The translations under genes and the position numbers were made by a program. A stretch of DNA of 64,000 bases, taken from NCBI GenBank assembly GCA_021234155.1, contig JAJEKV010000005.1, positions 14,877,468-14,941,467 of the forward strand, read 5' to 3'. This document shows, one piece after another, positions 24,200 to 36,826 of this stretch (positions are counted from its first letter, which is position 1; every line of letters begins with the position of its first letter). This DNA comes from Isoetes taiwanensis (Eukaryota; Streptophyta; Lycopodiopsida; Isoetales; Isoetaceae). The notes beneath the pieces were generated by a model. The model was not told the origin of the DNA. It made no database searches and worked only from the letters and a program-made list of their open reading frames with translations.

Positions 24200-26400
24200 C
24201 TAGCTAGAGATTCACAAAATCTGGTTTCTAATTGTTAGTAGACATGTTAATTGTTAATAGACATGTTAGTATACTCATGGATATATTTTCAGTAATAAAT
24301 ATAGATAATAGAACACTATGGAGTAAGCGTAGCGATGTTATGATTAATAATGTGAATATAAGAAATCATGTGTATGTGTAATAATTTCAATTTTAGATTC
24401 AAGGTATGACGTCTAAATTAATATTCGGTTGTAGTATGAAATGATCAAAACAATGGTATAATAAATGATATGCAACATTTGTAACAGTATGTAGTTAACC
24501 CTTACATGCAATATCTTGTAACATCATTTATAGTACATAACATCTGAGCTCTTATAATGTGAGATCTGTATTACTGAATTTATCTACAATAGTACATAAC
24601 ATCTGAGCTCTTATAATCTGAGATCAGTATTACTGAATTTATCTACAGCAATAGATCAGAGTGAAGGCCTGTTAATAGTATAGCAGACCCAAAATTGGAA
24701 AAGCTTAGAAGCTATACTTAACAAGCCTAGGCAGGCCGAACTGTAAAATGTTGGAGTCCATAATTAGCAAATAAGTTGAATCAGGCCAAACTAGAAAAAG
24801 TTGGAGGCCGTAGATAGAAAACAAGATGAAACCAAGTAACAAGTGAAATTTGCATGAAGTTTGATCCCAACTCTATTTAAAAAGCAAAAAAAGGGTCGAA
24901 TTTGTACAAAGTTGACCTGAAGCTGTATTTAGGAAGCAAAAAGGCCATGAACTGTAAGTATAAAACCCAATAAGACACAGATAGGGCACAAATAACTCAT
25001 GATGTGCCCTGGCCACAACCGAGATGTTTGCAGAGCTCCCAGGCACAAGATCAGTCGCATCTTCATCAAGAATAATTTTTTCGCTGTGTTCCTTCTCTGA
25101 AATGCTCGATCACATACCTGTAGCAAGATATTATTTAGCATCCATCATTACCTACACAGAAAAACTTATTAAGATCCTATTCCGACCTGAGGAGAGCGGA
25201 GGCGACTCATGCCGTGCCTCAGAACCATGCAAGACCCTCACCAGACCTCCTGGCACGGGGTCTATCCTATTATTATTGCAGCATGTGCATAGAGCCCACC
25301 TGGCTACGGAGGCTATGGAGTGACTGAGCACCACATAACGGGGTCAGTGGCAAATTGGAGGGAGTTCCCTGCTGAGCGCGGCTACTGGGGACCCATAGCG
25401 GGCTAGGCTTATAGTTAGTCACTTCGTGTGGGCCGGGTATGAGTCTGACACTTCCTGGGTCAATGGTGTTGCCCTGACTCTTAAGAGCTGCAGGTGTCAG
25501 TCTGGCTCTTGTTTTGGGGAGCCCAGTCGGGTATGGACGCGTGTCGCCATGATCCTCTAGCTGCCCATGGAGCCACTGCACTTTGGGAGGGGGAGATGCA
25601 ACGCCTCCTACCTCATCGGACTGGATAGATGCAACCCAAAGTAGTCTCGTTGGGTGATACCATACGTCTCTGGCAGATTACAGTCATGATAGAGCCCGAT
25701 TTAGCCTATTTGCAAAGTATGCATAGGAGGGGCAGATGGAGCGGTCAACCCTAGCCATTGTCTATTGCTAGCCCAAGTCATTTCCATAATCTCAATATCT
25801 TTGTCGCTTGCACTTAAAGTAAGACTAACATCAAGAAATTCACCCTCGCCTGGCTAGAATAATTTGGCTTTTCATTTTCTTTTTTCTTCATTTTTAGAAC
25901 AACTGCATCCCTCTCCTGCATTCTCCACTAGCACCAGATCTTGCAATTCTGATACCTTTCCTCTGGCCACTTTCCTCAATGCAATGCCAACCAAGGCAAC
26001 CATAACACAAAGAAGGCAAAGAACAAAATTTATAAGAGAAAACCTCTTCTTGGACAAGAACTCCATATCTAACAAACTACACCTGCAAAGTTCGATCAGA
26101 GAAAACTAGGGAACGATAGAATCATCACCAATGGCAAATCCAATCAGAGAAATCTAGGGCAGCCAAATCAGCTCAGGCAAATCTGATCAAAGAAACTAGG
26201 GCAGCCAAATTGGCACCTACAAAGCACTTATAATCATACAAACTAGAATAGGAAAGAATCTCACCTGGTGTCCGAGCTCTCCCCAAGTTCATCTCTATCT
26301 AACCATTCCTGTTGCCACGTCCAGAAACCAACCATACAAAAAACATCCTACAAAATCGCCCGATCCAAATTTCCCTTAAATCCAAATACCAAACCATGGT
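24200..26400. other. Anonymous intergenic DNA
   Basis: I see no gene. It includes the 59-bp tandem duplication at 24,531-24,648. A more GC-balanced stretch at 25,180-25,760 has only short frames. Confidence 0.4.
24531..24648. repeat. 59-bp tandem duplication
   Basis: The unit begins TAGTACATAACATCTGAGCT, occurs at 24,531-24,589, and is repeated at 24,590-24,648 with two or three substitutions. Confidence 0.85.
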
Positions 26401-26683
26401 GTATATGATGACATTAATATCATATCTTGTGTTTGTTGTGCATTAGAAAATTGTATTTTAGAATTTCTTCTTCTATGGTCACATGAAGATGCACGTGGCC
26501 TTCTATTTTTGTATTTCTTATATTGGATCTGGGTGGAACTGTAATTCGGTAGGTCTTTTTGTGAGCTGATTTTGGCTGTGAATTATTTGAATGTCCGATC
26601 TTGCTCTTTGTAAATTCATCTATTGATAATTGTGAATCCATCACTGTTTGGATGCTGCTAGGGTCAATTTTGAAACTTAACAC

Positions 26684-26950
26684 TGGTATCAGAGCCAGAT
26701 CATTATGGCAAGCAGATTTGGGTCTAGCTTATTGAATCACGTGGATGTCTACAGGGATGGACCTGGCTTTTAGGTTTGGAAGGGAAGTTTGAGCATATCC
26801 TTAAGACTAAATGATTATGGAGTCTAATTGCAGATAGAACTTCTAGTTCTACTTCTTCTACAGGAGATGATGCATCTGCATCTAAGGAAGCCCAACAACG
26901 TCAGAAAGTGGTGGAGGTAATGCCCTGTCTGATGAACAGACAAAGCTCCA
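26684..26950 (+). mobile_element. Copia-type retrotransposon remnant: PBS and start of gag
   Basis: TGGTATCAGAGCC at 26,684-26,696 is a Met-tRNA primer site following a presumed LTR end (AACTTAACA). Downstream text resembles a Copia Gag start (MASRFGSSLLNHVDVYRDG, then WKGKFEHILKT, then LWSLIADRTSSST), with stops. The LTR probably lies within about 26,400-26,682, but I cannot fix its left end. Confidence 0.55.
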
Positions 26951-28090
26951 GTACCAACATAAGTACCCACATGAATTTCTAGCACCTTGTGGCATGTCCA
27001 TATGCTAGCACACTACATGGACAATTGTGACATGTAGGGTGGAGTTGGAGCATCCAGTGTCCAAAGAGCAATACCCTTCTGCCATCCAACGAGCATGCTA
27101 AAGACAAACAAAAATTGTGTCTAAGAGCAGCTTCACAATTTTCAAGTTCTCTGAAATGGTCACTAAGAATAAAGACATGTATCCACAATTCCGCGTACTA
27201 ATTATACACTTCTTGTATATCGTCCTCCATAGCTTAACCTTGAAGGAGCCCCTTTCACTGATGCAACAACAAATAATTGTGAAAGAGTCTCTCAACCACG
27301 TAGTCAACACGAGAGGTATCAATAGGCATCCCTAATGAATACCATGACCAATTGAATTCCTTACCTCTGATCCAAAAATTGTAATTCTAACCACATATAG
27401 CTTTGCCTCCACAAATTTGGTTAGGTAGGTAACACGTGGGTATCTTAAAATTTCAAGAAAAAACCTCCTCCTTATAAGGTAAGTATGCTAATAATCTTCT
27501 ATACATGAAAAGTACCCTATACAATTCTATCAATTCGGGCGGAACATGGAGCAACATTATCATTATCAAGGTTGAGAAATGAATGACAATAAAAGCTCAA
27601 TGTGAAGGTGTGCATACGATCAATAACATTGAGCGCAAGTGAGGTACTGAGACGAATATGATCTATGAGGCATGTATACGATGGATAACATCGTAAGCAG
27701 TAAAAGAGAATGTAGAGAGCCCTAATAGAATCTTGCATTAGCAAAGTGATAACGTGGGCTAGACCATGAAGCTAAAAAGAGTGAGTAGCTAAAAAAGGGC
27801 AGGTGGAAAGTTACAACAACCACAACTCTTCTCTCTACTCCAAAGTTACACCTCTTCCCTCTACTCCAAACAAAATTTTTGTACCAGAGATAGATAATTA
27901 GTATTTTTACCTTATCCCACACCATCGTTGTAAATGTCGGACGTGGGTATGTTATAGCCAGCCTTAAATTGTAAAAAATCCACTAAGTCCACAAAGACGC
28001 GGTGTATTTTTTATTTTTTTGGCATGGCTATAACATGTCAAAGACACGGATATACCACGGATATGCCCGTGGCTATAACATGACAGAGTC
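26951..28090. other. Anonymous intergenic DNA
   Basis: I see no gene. GGCTATAACATG and its variants recur between 27,950 and 28,085, which suggests a small degenerate repeat. Confidence 0.4.
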
Positions 28091-28100
28091 CGATATATAC

Positions 28101-28316
28101 CACTGTTGGGCAAATTCCGGGGTAGAGAAGGTTTGTTCCGGTTGAAACTAAGAATTTCCGGTTGAGTTAGCGCATTGCAGGAAAAATTCCGGTAGATTTT
28201 TATGCATATTTGTATAAGAGTAATACAAATTTCCGATTGGGAACTGAAAATATCCGTCTATTTGACGAAAGAGTAGGAAAATTTCCGATTGGGTTTAAAA
28301 ACTTTGCCCAACACTG
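28101..28316. mobile_element. 216-bp hAT-type MITE
   Basis: The ends CACTGTTGGGCAAA and TTTGCCCAACACTG form TIRs with one mismatch. The right end read inwards is CAGTGTTGGGCAAA, a typical hAT terminus. The 8-bp duplication ATATATAC lies on both sides (28,093-28,100 and 28,317-28,324). Inside, TTCCGGT/TTTCCGATTG motifs recur. It has no coding capacity. Confidence 0.88.
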
Positions 28317-28324
28317 ATATATAC

Positions 28325-28897
28325 CGATATATACAGCGCTCCCCACATGCCACATTGGGAAGCATCACGACATATGACCGACCCCAGAAAATCAAGAACC
28401 ATTATGTTTGCCCAATTCGTTTGGTATTTGGGGAGGGTATTCTGGCAATGGTGGGGACTAAGATTCTGGTATTGTATTGTATTCAAAATGGTATGTTTGT
28501 GCATGTGAGAGGTGCTTATTTGTTGCGGGGTCAAGTTTCTATTTGGGTGATGCGTTTGTGCTATTTTTTTTAAGTGTGGGCAATGGTTTGAGAAAGGAAA
28601 TATTGGTCCGGTTTTGGAAGTTCTGCTGTGTCGACATAGCAGTGGCCGGAACTGTGAGGCGGATGGTGTCAGCGATTCGAAGCAGAGCCACGAGCCTGGG
28701 TGGCGCTTCCATGCGGCCGGTTTTGGCGGGGACATCTCCACAGGAGCTCGGTTTTGGCTGGGGCGTGTGCAGAGCAGGTGTCCTGGTTTTTTGAGTCTGG
28801 GCGGGCAGAGGTCCGGATGCGCCATGGCTATGGTCGCCCGCCGGGTTTGTGCTTTCATTCGCGATCCGAAAATTCCGGCATTCCGCAGACGAAAAAT
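28325..28897. other. Spacer with overlapping open frames
   Basis: Several long frames overlap on both strands because the sequence is GC-richer and stop-poor. None shows a domain. Confidence 0.35.
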
Positions 28898-29131
28898 ATG
28901 GCGGAAGCGTTTGTGGTTGAAGGAAACATTCCGCAAGTCGACAAATCCTCCGCTTTTGCAAAAGAGTTCTCAACGTTGGTGAAGCGAATCGCAAATCCGG
29001 CAATCTATCGGGAGGGATGCAAAATTTCGAGGGTGAAGGTTAAAATTGAGAGGTCTGTGTGTAGAATTTGCAAGGATAGAGAAGGCAGGAAATGCAGCAG
29101 TGGAGGCTTGTGGCACAAATGGGCAGCTTGA
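28898..29131 (+). CDS. Hypothetical 77-residue ORF
   Basis: The ATG lies in a good plant context (AAATATGGCGGAAG). The frame starts MAEAFVVEGNIPQVDKS and is rich in Lys, Arg and Glu. A small Cys cluster near the C terminus (CRICKDREGRKC) is followed by GGLWHKWAA. It could be the first exon of a lost gene. I recognise no family, and overlapping frames on both strands make chance likely. Confidence 0.25.
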   Translation: MAEAFVVEGNIPQVDKSSAFAKEFSTLVKRIANPAIYREGCKISRVKVKIERSVCRICKDREGRKCSSGGLWHKWAA

Positions 29132-29170
29132 TGGCTGCTGCTTGCTTGTAGCATTCATGCATTTATGCAG

Positions 29171-29336
29171 GTAAGATGGCATTGGAAGGGTTCTGGTGAG
29201 GCCGAGATGGCCAGGAGGTTCGAATCCTCCGATACGGTTAGGATTAATTGGGGGATTAATTAGAATTCTGTGCCCTCTTTGCTTCTCTGCTTGGAACTTT
29301 TGGTACCGTGGGTTCAAATCCCACATGCCATCTTCA
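29171..29336 (+). other. tRNA-like/SINE-like segment with two B boxes
   Basis: AGATGGCA at about 29,174 can pair with TGCCATCT at about 29,326. Just inside the 3-prime end is a T-arm-like GTGGGTTCAAATCCCAC. A second T-arm-like GAGGTTCGAATCCTCC lies at about 29,215-29,230, only some ten bases after an A-box-like GGCCGAGATGG, which is too close for a normal tRNA. It looks like a composite tRNA-derived repeat. Confidence 0.4.
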
Positions 29337-29811
29337 CAGCAACAAAAGTAATCGGGAGGCTGTTTGTCAGCGCAGGGATCAGTAGATGGATTCCTCTTTG
29401 CTTCAACCATATGAGCGGTATGCGGATTACAGTGCGCGGTCGCAGACGATGGAGCCGGGTAGTACGGGCCTATTTTAAATTTTAAGGCCATGGCAGGCCA
29501 ATGGTTGCTTCTGTTCGATGTGCACCTTTGAAATTTGTATGGGTCCTCGCGATCAAAAAACAGGAGGCCCTTGATGTGGCATTAAGGGAGGAATATTCCT
29601 CCCATCAACGGCTCCATACTTCCTATTTTCAAGCAAAATGGCAAAATGGTGAAGCCAACGTCTGCCTGGCCGGTCTCTGCTTAGCTTACCAACCGTTCGA
29701 TCCGTCCAACCTTTGCATGCTGCAGCGGCAGTTCTGGCGTTTCTGGTCAGTCATTCGGTAACTGATTTCCGGTTCTTCCAGAACCCGGCCCCTCGCATCA
29801 GTTTTTTTTCC

Positions 29812-29818
29812 TATAAAC
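29812..29818 (+). promoter_or_regulatory. Candidate TATA box of the glucanase gene
   Basis: TATAAAC lies 96 bases before the proposed ATG. Confidence 0.5.
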
Positions 29819-29913
29819 TTTTTAGCTCGTTTGTTGTTATTTTCTATCAATCTGTTGGAGCTTTTATGTCACCTCTTCCGTCATGCTCCTCTGATTTTTT
29901 CGATACCAAAATC

Positions 29914-31147
29914 ATGGCCGGCACCTCCAGATTTCTCCCTTTCATCGTTCTTCTTTTTGGATTGCTGAAATTTTCAGGTTTCTTTTCCCTTTTTCCATGT
30001 TTTGCATCGTAAAATCGGAAGAAAATGCTCTGAATTTTTTCCCGAATTGTTTTTGAAGCTGATAAAAAAGCTTCTTGAATCTTCCTTGAAATGTGGCTTA
30101 ATTTGAATTCCTCTGTTTGTTTTTGTCGTTCTTGACCTAGTTTGCTTTGAATTGACTACAAGAATGTGTTTAATCTGTGTAGAAGCGAGCGTTGGAGTGA
30201 ATTATGGCAGACTCGGCAATAATCTTCCTACGAATCCACAAGTTGTGGGGCTTCTCAAATCGTTCCACATAAAGAAGGTGAGGATTTTCAATTCCGACGA
30301 ATCTGTTTTACAGGCATTCCGAAACAGCGGCCTAGATGTAAGCGTTGCAGTTACAAATGAAGAGCTCCAGGCCATGGCCGGAAGCAAACAAGCGGCAATT
30401 AACTGGATTGAATCCAAAATTTTGCCCTATGTTTCTGACGTACATATTACGAGCATAGCCGTCGGAAATGAAGTATTTACAAAAAATCCAGAGCTTGCCC
30501 AATTTCTGCTTCCAAGCCTCCAAAATCTTCATTTTGCTCTGCAGCGCCGCGGATTGGAGGATGCAATTAAGCTATCAACTCCACATGCCTTTGATGTTAT
30601 AAGCGCTTCATCTTTTCCCCCTTCAATCGCAAAATTTAGGGATGAATCTGCTATGAAACCACTTCTTGATTTTCTGGCTTCAACAAATTCTCCCTTGATG
30701 ATAAATGTTTATCCCTTTTTCAGCTATGCAAGTGCCTCCAGCGAAATTTCTCTACAATATGCTCTGTTTGAAGAGAATTCCGGAGTGACAGATTCAAAAA
30801 GCGGATTGCATTATGGAAATTTATTTGATGCTATGGTAGACACTGTAATTTTTGCTATGGCTGCTTTGGGGCATCGTGATATTCCTGTTATGGTGACAGA
30901 AACAGGTTGGCCATCTTTGGGGACCGAAACTGGAGCTAATCTGGAAAATGCTTCAAAGTACAACAATAATCTTTTGAAGCACCTTGAATCCATGACTGGA
31001 ACTCCAGCCAGGCCTGAATCTTCTATCGATGCTTACATCTTTGCTCTGTTTAACGAGAACTTGAAGACCGGAGCTCTGTCTGAAAGGAACTTCGGCTTGT
31101 TCCAACCTGATCAGGTTAAGGTTTATAGCATCAATGTTCAGTTTTAG
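29914..31147 (+). CDS. Glucan endo-1,3-beta-glucosidase, GH17, two exons
   Basis: The enzyme hydrolyses internal beta-1,3-glucan bonds (callose or fungal wall glucan), probably after secretion. Exon 1 is 29,914-29,977 and gives a signal peptide (MAGTSRFLPFIVLLFGLLKF). A 205-bp GT-AG intron in phase 1 follows. Exon 2 is 30,183-31,147 and starts EASVGVNYGRLGNNLP, the usual GH17 mature start. The acid/base Glu is in SIAVGNEVF, the nucleophile Glu is in the family signature VMVTETGWPSLG, and a conserved ALFNENLKTG follows. The protein is about 342 residues and ends at VYSINVQF. It has no C-terminal X8/CBM43 domain or GPI-like tail, so it is a short PR-2-like form. No stop or frameshift is seen. 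Pathogen-defence or developmental callose roles are both possible. Confidence 0.92.
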
Positions 31148-33465
31148 CAGCCTTGCCTCTCCCCTCTACAACAATTCATGCAATTCTAGCCGACAAATCC
31201 TGCATCTTTATAATGCTTTCAAATAGAGATGATTGAATAGTTTGCATCTGTCTACTATGGTATACTTGTATGCTGGTGAGTGCAATACCATAAAGAAATA
31301 GGTTATATTCTATTTGATGGTAATTAATGAAGCTCTCGGCAGGAACCAAATCTGGCTCTGGTTGAAACTGCTTTGCCTTCAAAAATTCTTTTCTCTAGCT
31401 TCATCTTCAGGCCTTTTCCTAGGTATTTTCCTTGTTCTTTTGCATGCAGTCCATCATGTTCTTCTTTGTATTTCTCATTTGTGGCAGTGCCTACGGTCTA
31501 CTAGATGAACTGATTTTGGCATATAAGAGAATTTTGTTGACCTGAAACCATATCTTAAAATGGTGAAGAAAGATGATTCTATATTTATTTTGAGTTCTTA
31601 GACATGTGTTTTTCATAAGATCAAGTAGATCTAAATAGTCACATAAGTTTTTCCATATTTTTCATAAGATCAAGTAGATCTAAATAGTCACATAAGTTTT
31701 TCCATATTTTTCATAAGATCAAGTAGATCTAAATAGTCACATCAAATTTGACAAGGATTAAGGCACCACGAATGGAACTTTTTCAGGTACTTCTTTCTAC
31801 AAGCCACCTTTGCAAATGGATAAATGTGTCTGTGCAATGGAGTGGGGAAGTTGGACCCCATATTTGGAGTCTGGGATGTGGTTTCTCCGGCCGCATCCAC
31901 ATTGGTATTTACGGGCTTCCTATATCAGACCGTGACGCCCATCCGAACAACAATGGGAGGAATCCATCTAGGTATTGCATTCTGGGCATGCATCTGATAA
32001 CTTCAGATGGCATCGAATCATGCGGTTCAACCATGCATAAATAAATCATGGACCTACTGCCCGGTTGCTCCCTTCGGACAAGCCTTGCATGGCTGTAGTA
32101 ACTGCCTCCAGGTGCATTCAAGAGGGGAACGGAATTGGCTGGAATTTTGCTTTGGAAGCTCTGTTCAATTCGACCCATTGAAGCGTCTTAGATCAGACCA
32201 GGCATAGAGGAAGAGGAGCACGATACCGAGTTGGAGTAGGTAAGGTTAGATAGAGAAGCTTGGTGTTGTTTTAGCAGAGTTTGGACAAGGGCTGCCCAGT
32301 TGCAAGGGAGAGCGAACAAGTGATTTCTCTGATTTCTCTATCCATTTGTAATTTCCAGAGGTTTCTTCTGCTCTAATTCAAGATCCTCCCAGTCTGTTTT
32401 CTAGTTTGCAATTGCAATGGGAGACCTAACATCATTCCTCTGTAGCAAAAAACTAGTACTCGGCAGCAATTTGTTCCTATGCATGCATGCATGCATGCAT
32501 GCTATATATCCCCACAAATAGAGTTCAGGATTTCATGGAAGGGGCTGCAACACCACCTTCAGGAAGTATGGATCTCGAGGAAGAGGAGGAATCAACCAAG
32601 AAGAAAGTTGACTAGAATGCCCACTTGAAGCTAACCAAGTAAGTCATTTCCTGCTTCATTGGCTTTCGTTCTTTGCTTGTTTGAGACATGAAGTGAACAA
32701 TAAAAATGTAATCACTGATGCAAGAAATTAGTTGGAAAATTAGTTAGGCTTGACTTCTGGCTACGTTCTTGGTATTTTTTGCCATGTTCTTGGTGTTTTT
32801 GGTCGGGTACAACATGGTATTTCTGGCCATACACCATAGTATTTCTGGCCAAATCCATGGTATTTGTTGAGCTAGATCCTGGCACTACTGCTCAAACACC
32901 CAAGAGAGCCCTATGAACTGGTCAGGATCTCCAAACTGTTAGGTACAGTTAAGCACTATATAACTTTAGAGGCATTTTAATACAGGGGATCAAATTCTAA
33001 ACAATTGCGGGCTAAGATATGTAGCTATCTAGTCACGTTTTGACTTGATGCCTCTACAAGGACATAACCATCATTCATTTAAATTGGGATTATGTCTTAA
33101 TTTTGGGACAAATTTCATATTGTATATTTTTAATAGCATATTCAAATTCACATAGACCACCTCAAAAGTATGAAAACGTAATCTCATATTATTTACAAAA
33201 TAGTCAATATTTCACAATATAGCACTATATTATAAAAACATGATGAAGAAAATTTACATAGTTATTCACTTTTCTTCAAGCACCCCCAATGATATCATAG
33301 CCTTCTTCCTGACATTCTGAGGTACTGTAATTCTCACATTTCTACCTGGAACAATTTTTGGAGTCCATAAGCACAATACACTTTCAAAGCCTAGCAAGAG
33401 ATCAGGATCCCTCGGATTTCTCCTCCATTTCTTTGTCCAACAATCTAAGTACCTTTTTTTATCCG
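31148..33465. other. Downstream flank and anonymous DNA
   Basis: This includes the glucanase 3-prime flank, a 49-bp tandem repeat (31,611-31,742), a GCAT microsatellite at about 32,480-32,502 and degenerate GGTATTTCTGGCCA repeats at about 32,765-32,875. I see no gene. The frames at 31,909-32,207 on both strands show no domain. Confidence 0.4.
31611..31742. repeat. 49-bp tandem repeat, 2.7 copies
   Basis: Units starting TTTCATAAGATCAAGTAGAT begin at 31,611, 31,660 and 31,709 and are almost identical. Confidence 0.9.
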
Positions 33466-34601
33466 CTACATCAAAAACCCTAAATAAACTCTTTCAAATA
33501 TTTCCATAGATGTTAAGTAGAATAGGAAAGAAAACATCCATCTGTTCTTATTTTGGCATACACAATTATCAAATTGCAAGAGGAACCTTCTAGGTAGATC
33601 TTGAGCTCTAGCACATGAAGTTGAAGCTCCAACATGTTCATTAGACCCATGCTTCCTAAATCTTGTCTTACTAAGCTTTTCAATATTGTTAGGGTTTCCA
33701 TTTAACAATGCATTATGTAGTGCCTGGCCAGCTGTAGGGTCTTGGAGGTGACCATTATATCAATTTTCATAGTTTCTCAAACACCTCATGATACTCTCAA
33801 TATAAAAATCTGGACCACCACTCCACAACTCCAAACTAAAACGTCCATAGTAGGTTTGAGTCTGCCCATGCAAGATTGCCCCGGTCATTGAGATCGCAAA
33901 GGGTATGATCTTCCATATGACTTTGGTATGTACTTGAATTGTGGAAGACAAGTCTTTTGTTGGTCCATTTTGTCATTTATAATACATAAATAGTTATTAA
34001 GTTCAAATGCAAATAAGGTCCTCCACATCCAATAACATGATCTACATGATAATTGATCAGTCATATGGTCCTTCATATGCTCCCTTATCCTAGCCCTTTG
34101 ACTCGGTTGCACAGTCTTATTAAAAGTCTCCTTCAACTTCGCATACAAATTGCACTTTGCAAAGTTGTTCGAAGTTGCTATGGTGACATGATTGAAATGC
34201 TTCTTCCATAGCCTACTAAAGCTAGGTTGGGATATTAGAAGAATTTCCAATTCTCCTAGTAGAGAATTCACTTCCTCCAAAATACTCTTTTGAGTACAAT
34301 GTGATGGTAATCTTTTCTTGACAACTACTCTTCCTTTTTCATCCCTTCTGCTTTTGTATAGCATACACTCTGCATTGAAATCAATATATTTTTCAAATAT
34401 CTCTATGATAGCGAAGATCCTAGCAGTTGGCCTCAACAAACCATTATTTCCATGAACCATGGTCCCTTCTGCCTGTTTTTTCTGACAATTATGCCATGAA
34501 GAAGTTGGAATTGCATAGATATTCTGCCATGCTCTTTTACATATCCATTTGCCTAGCAAAGGGTATCTTTTTCTATTAACAAGATGACGGTGCAAATGCA
34601 C
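33466..34601 (-). pseudogene. DUF7869-type transposon-associated protein, frameshifted
   Basis: The minus strand encodes text typical of DUF7869 proteins, a family often found in multicopy transposon-like genes: CIINDKMDQQKTCLPQF (about 33,990-33,940), TGAILHGQTQTYYGRFSLEL (about 33,892-33,833), and LLQFDNCVCQNKNRWMFSFL followed by IFERVYLGFLM (about 33,591-33,490). The N-terminal part (RKRYPLLGKWICKRAWQNIY) is upstream. Frameshifts near 33,890 and 33,730 break the frame, and the VGHTHED motif that normally follows is missing. A 30-bp inverted repeat at 34,579 touches its upstream end. The family call rests on remembered motif patterns. The molecular function is unknown. Confidence 0.55.
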
Positions 34602-35651
34602 TAATGACCTGTGGTGTTATTGCAGATTCCTTTTTCAAAAACATTGATCTATTTTTATAAAAACGAGTACCAAACAAAGGTGCAGCAGTTCAAATAGGGC
34701 AATATTAAAAGTGAAGGATACATTTTACTTTAAGTCACACTAAAAAATACACTTTTTTAGGATACAGAAATACAAAGGAAAGTAAGAATGTCAATGCACG
34801 CATAAACTTTAAAGTTATATTTCAATAATTGAACAGAGTAATATAGGCACACATAATAATAAACTTCTTTTACACACATTAAATATCAGGGGGACGTCCT
34901 CCTCAACAAGTTCTTCATCTGAATTCGTAAGAGAGGGAATCTTAGTAGAAAAATCAGGAATAACTTCCTCAGAGTCTGAGGCAGACTTGAAGGTGTAATA
35001 ATTTAAGTTATACAATGCCAAAAATTTAGGGCATGCACTAGCTATAGAAATTCTTAAACGTGTATTCATAACATTACACAACCCAGTTGAATGATGCTTA
35101 ACAAGTTGAACAATGGTCCCTTCACGAATAATACTTTATGAGATGTCTGTGGAATGTGTGAGCAAATAGGAAACAAAAGCCACAAACAAATTAGTCACAA
35201 CACAACCAAAGACATGGAAAAAAAGGCTGCTAGCTATGGTTGAGGAGGAAATGTTGGTGAGCTATGCACATAGAGCCAACCAGAAGAGAAAAAGGTTGTC
35301 ATGTTATTGCCTTTAAGGATAAAAAAAATTGCCAAGCTAGGCGTGCAAAACCTACAAGGTGGAAAAGAATATAGCCAAGCTTTATGCACATAACCAACGT
35401 TGAGAAAAAAGAAAAGGATATAGCTAGGGCAAAGGTTGTCGATCACGTTAGGACCTTTTCAAACCATAAATGCAAAAAGGAAATAATTGAAATGTATGTA
35501 GGCAAGTTAGAACCAAAATTAAAAGGATGTGGCATCCAATGACTAGGTTAGGAGTAAAATATCTAGGTATGAAAATATTGGGTGGGGCGAGTACAAAATT
35601 CGTTGGTTGTTAAAAAAATGGGTAGGTAGAATTTTAGCTGGTAGGTAGTGT

Positions 35652-35693
35652 CTATGCGCGCATAGACAAAAGTCTTATGCTATGCGCGCATAG
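35652..35693. repeat. Two CTATGCGCGCATAG palindromes
   Basis: The perfect 14-bp palindrome occurs at 35,652-35,665 and 35,680-35,693. It occurs again at 36,867-36,880, and a one-base variant (CTATGCACGCATAG) is at 36,754-36,767. Confidence 0.85.
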
Positions 35694-36674
35694 TAAAAGA
35701 CTTTTTTCCCCTCAAAATTTTCTTCTTATCTTCAATCTTCACAGCAATTTTCGGAAGCTTTTCTGTTACAATGCATTCTTGGCAGTTAAAAAGAAGGAGG
35801 AGGAGGTAAAATCTGTGGAAAAAAAGGGGCTTTTGTGAATTTTTTGTGGCTTTGATTTGTGACAAAAAAAACAGGATTGAGGTTGGATTTTGCAGCTTTG
35901 GGTTCAGATTTATTCCAAAATGGGGCAATATTTTGCCAGATTGCCTGATTAAGGCATCCTCGGAGCCGATAGTTCGAAGCAAGTCTTAAGTTTGAGATTG
36001 AAGAAATTATGAGCACTCATTCCGGCCTTTGTCAGTTTTCTAAGACCTTTATCTGAGCAATAAGGTTGTTTGCAGCTATCAAAATGGACGAAATCCTCTT
36101 TCTCGGTGTCCCCCTGTTTGCTGAATACCATAAAACTCTGATTGTCAGAGATGAGCAGAGACACTGCTAAGACATGAACTAAGATGCTGCTAAAAGATGC
36201 CGCTAAGAGATGCAGAGATGTTCTGGCACCATGGCTTCACTATTCAAGAATGATTATTCGAGAACGGCTTCAGTATTTCTGTACTGCTTACAGACCACCC
36301 TAAACCCTGCATTAAAAATATGCAACATGCATTCACAGTTGTATCTAGACGCTTCCACCAGCCTTTTAGGAAGATTAGATTCGGCTAGCAAAGACCAGAA
36401 TCGACCAACGAAATGCAGCCGTTCTTCAGCAAAACCCTTGTTTCTTCAAATAGGATGTGCCTATGCTCAACCTTTATTTTTAACCTGTAATAAGCCTAAA
36501 TTCAATAAGTTAGAGACATGCCATAAAAGCCAGAGCTGGAACGAAAATTTTCATGCTCTATGCATGCCCTTTTTTTCAGTGAGTTTTCTTACAAAGAGAA
36601 TGAATAAATACCACAAAAAAAGGATTCTTATATTATATGTGGCCTCCCAACAAGAAATTTTATGCTATGCTCGA

Positions 36675-36826
36675 TTCGACAATAGACACAGGCAACAAGA
36701 TTTTAATTTATGTTGTGCGCACAGAGACAGAGGCAACAAGATTTTATGTTATGCTATGCACGCATAGACATAGACAACAAGATTTTATTTTATGTTATGC
36801 GCGCACAAGACACAGGCATAGCATTT
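36675..36826. repeat. Three-copy ~50-bp degenerate tandem repeat
   Basis: GGCAACAAGATTTTA, followed by TTATGYTRTGC and a partial GCGCGCA palindrome, is repeated three times. The repeat spacing matches the palindrome spacing, so both grew together. Confidence 0.7.

Noticed and set aside
28295-28936. 213-codon minus-strand frame
   Set aside because: It starts inside or beside the hAT MITE, overlaps plus-strand frames of similar length and has no domain.
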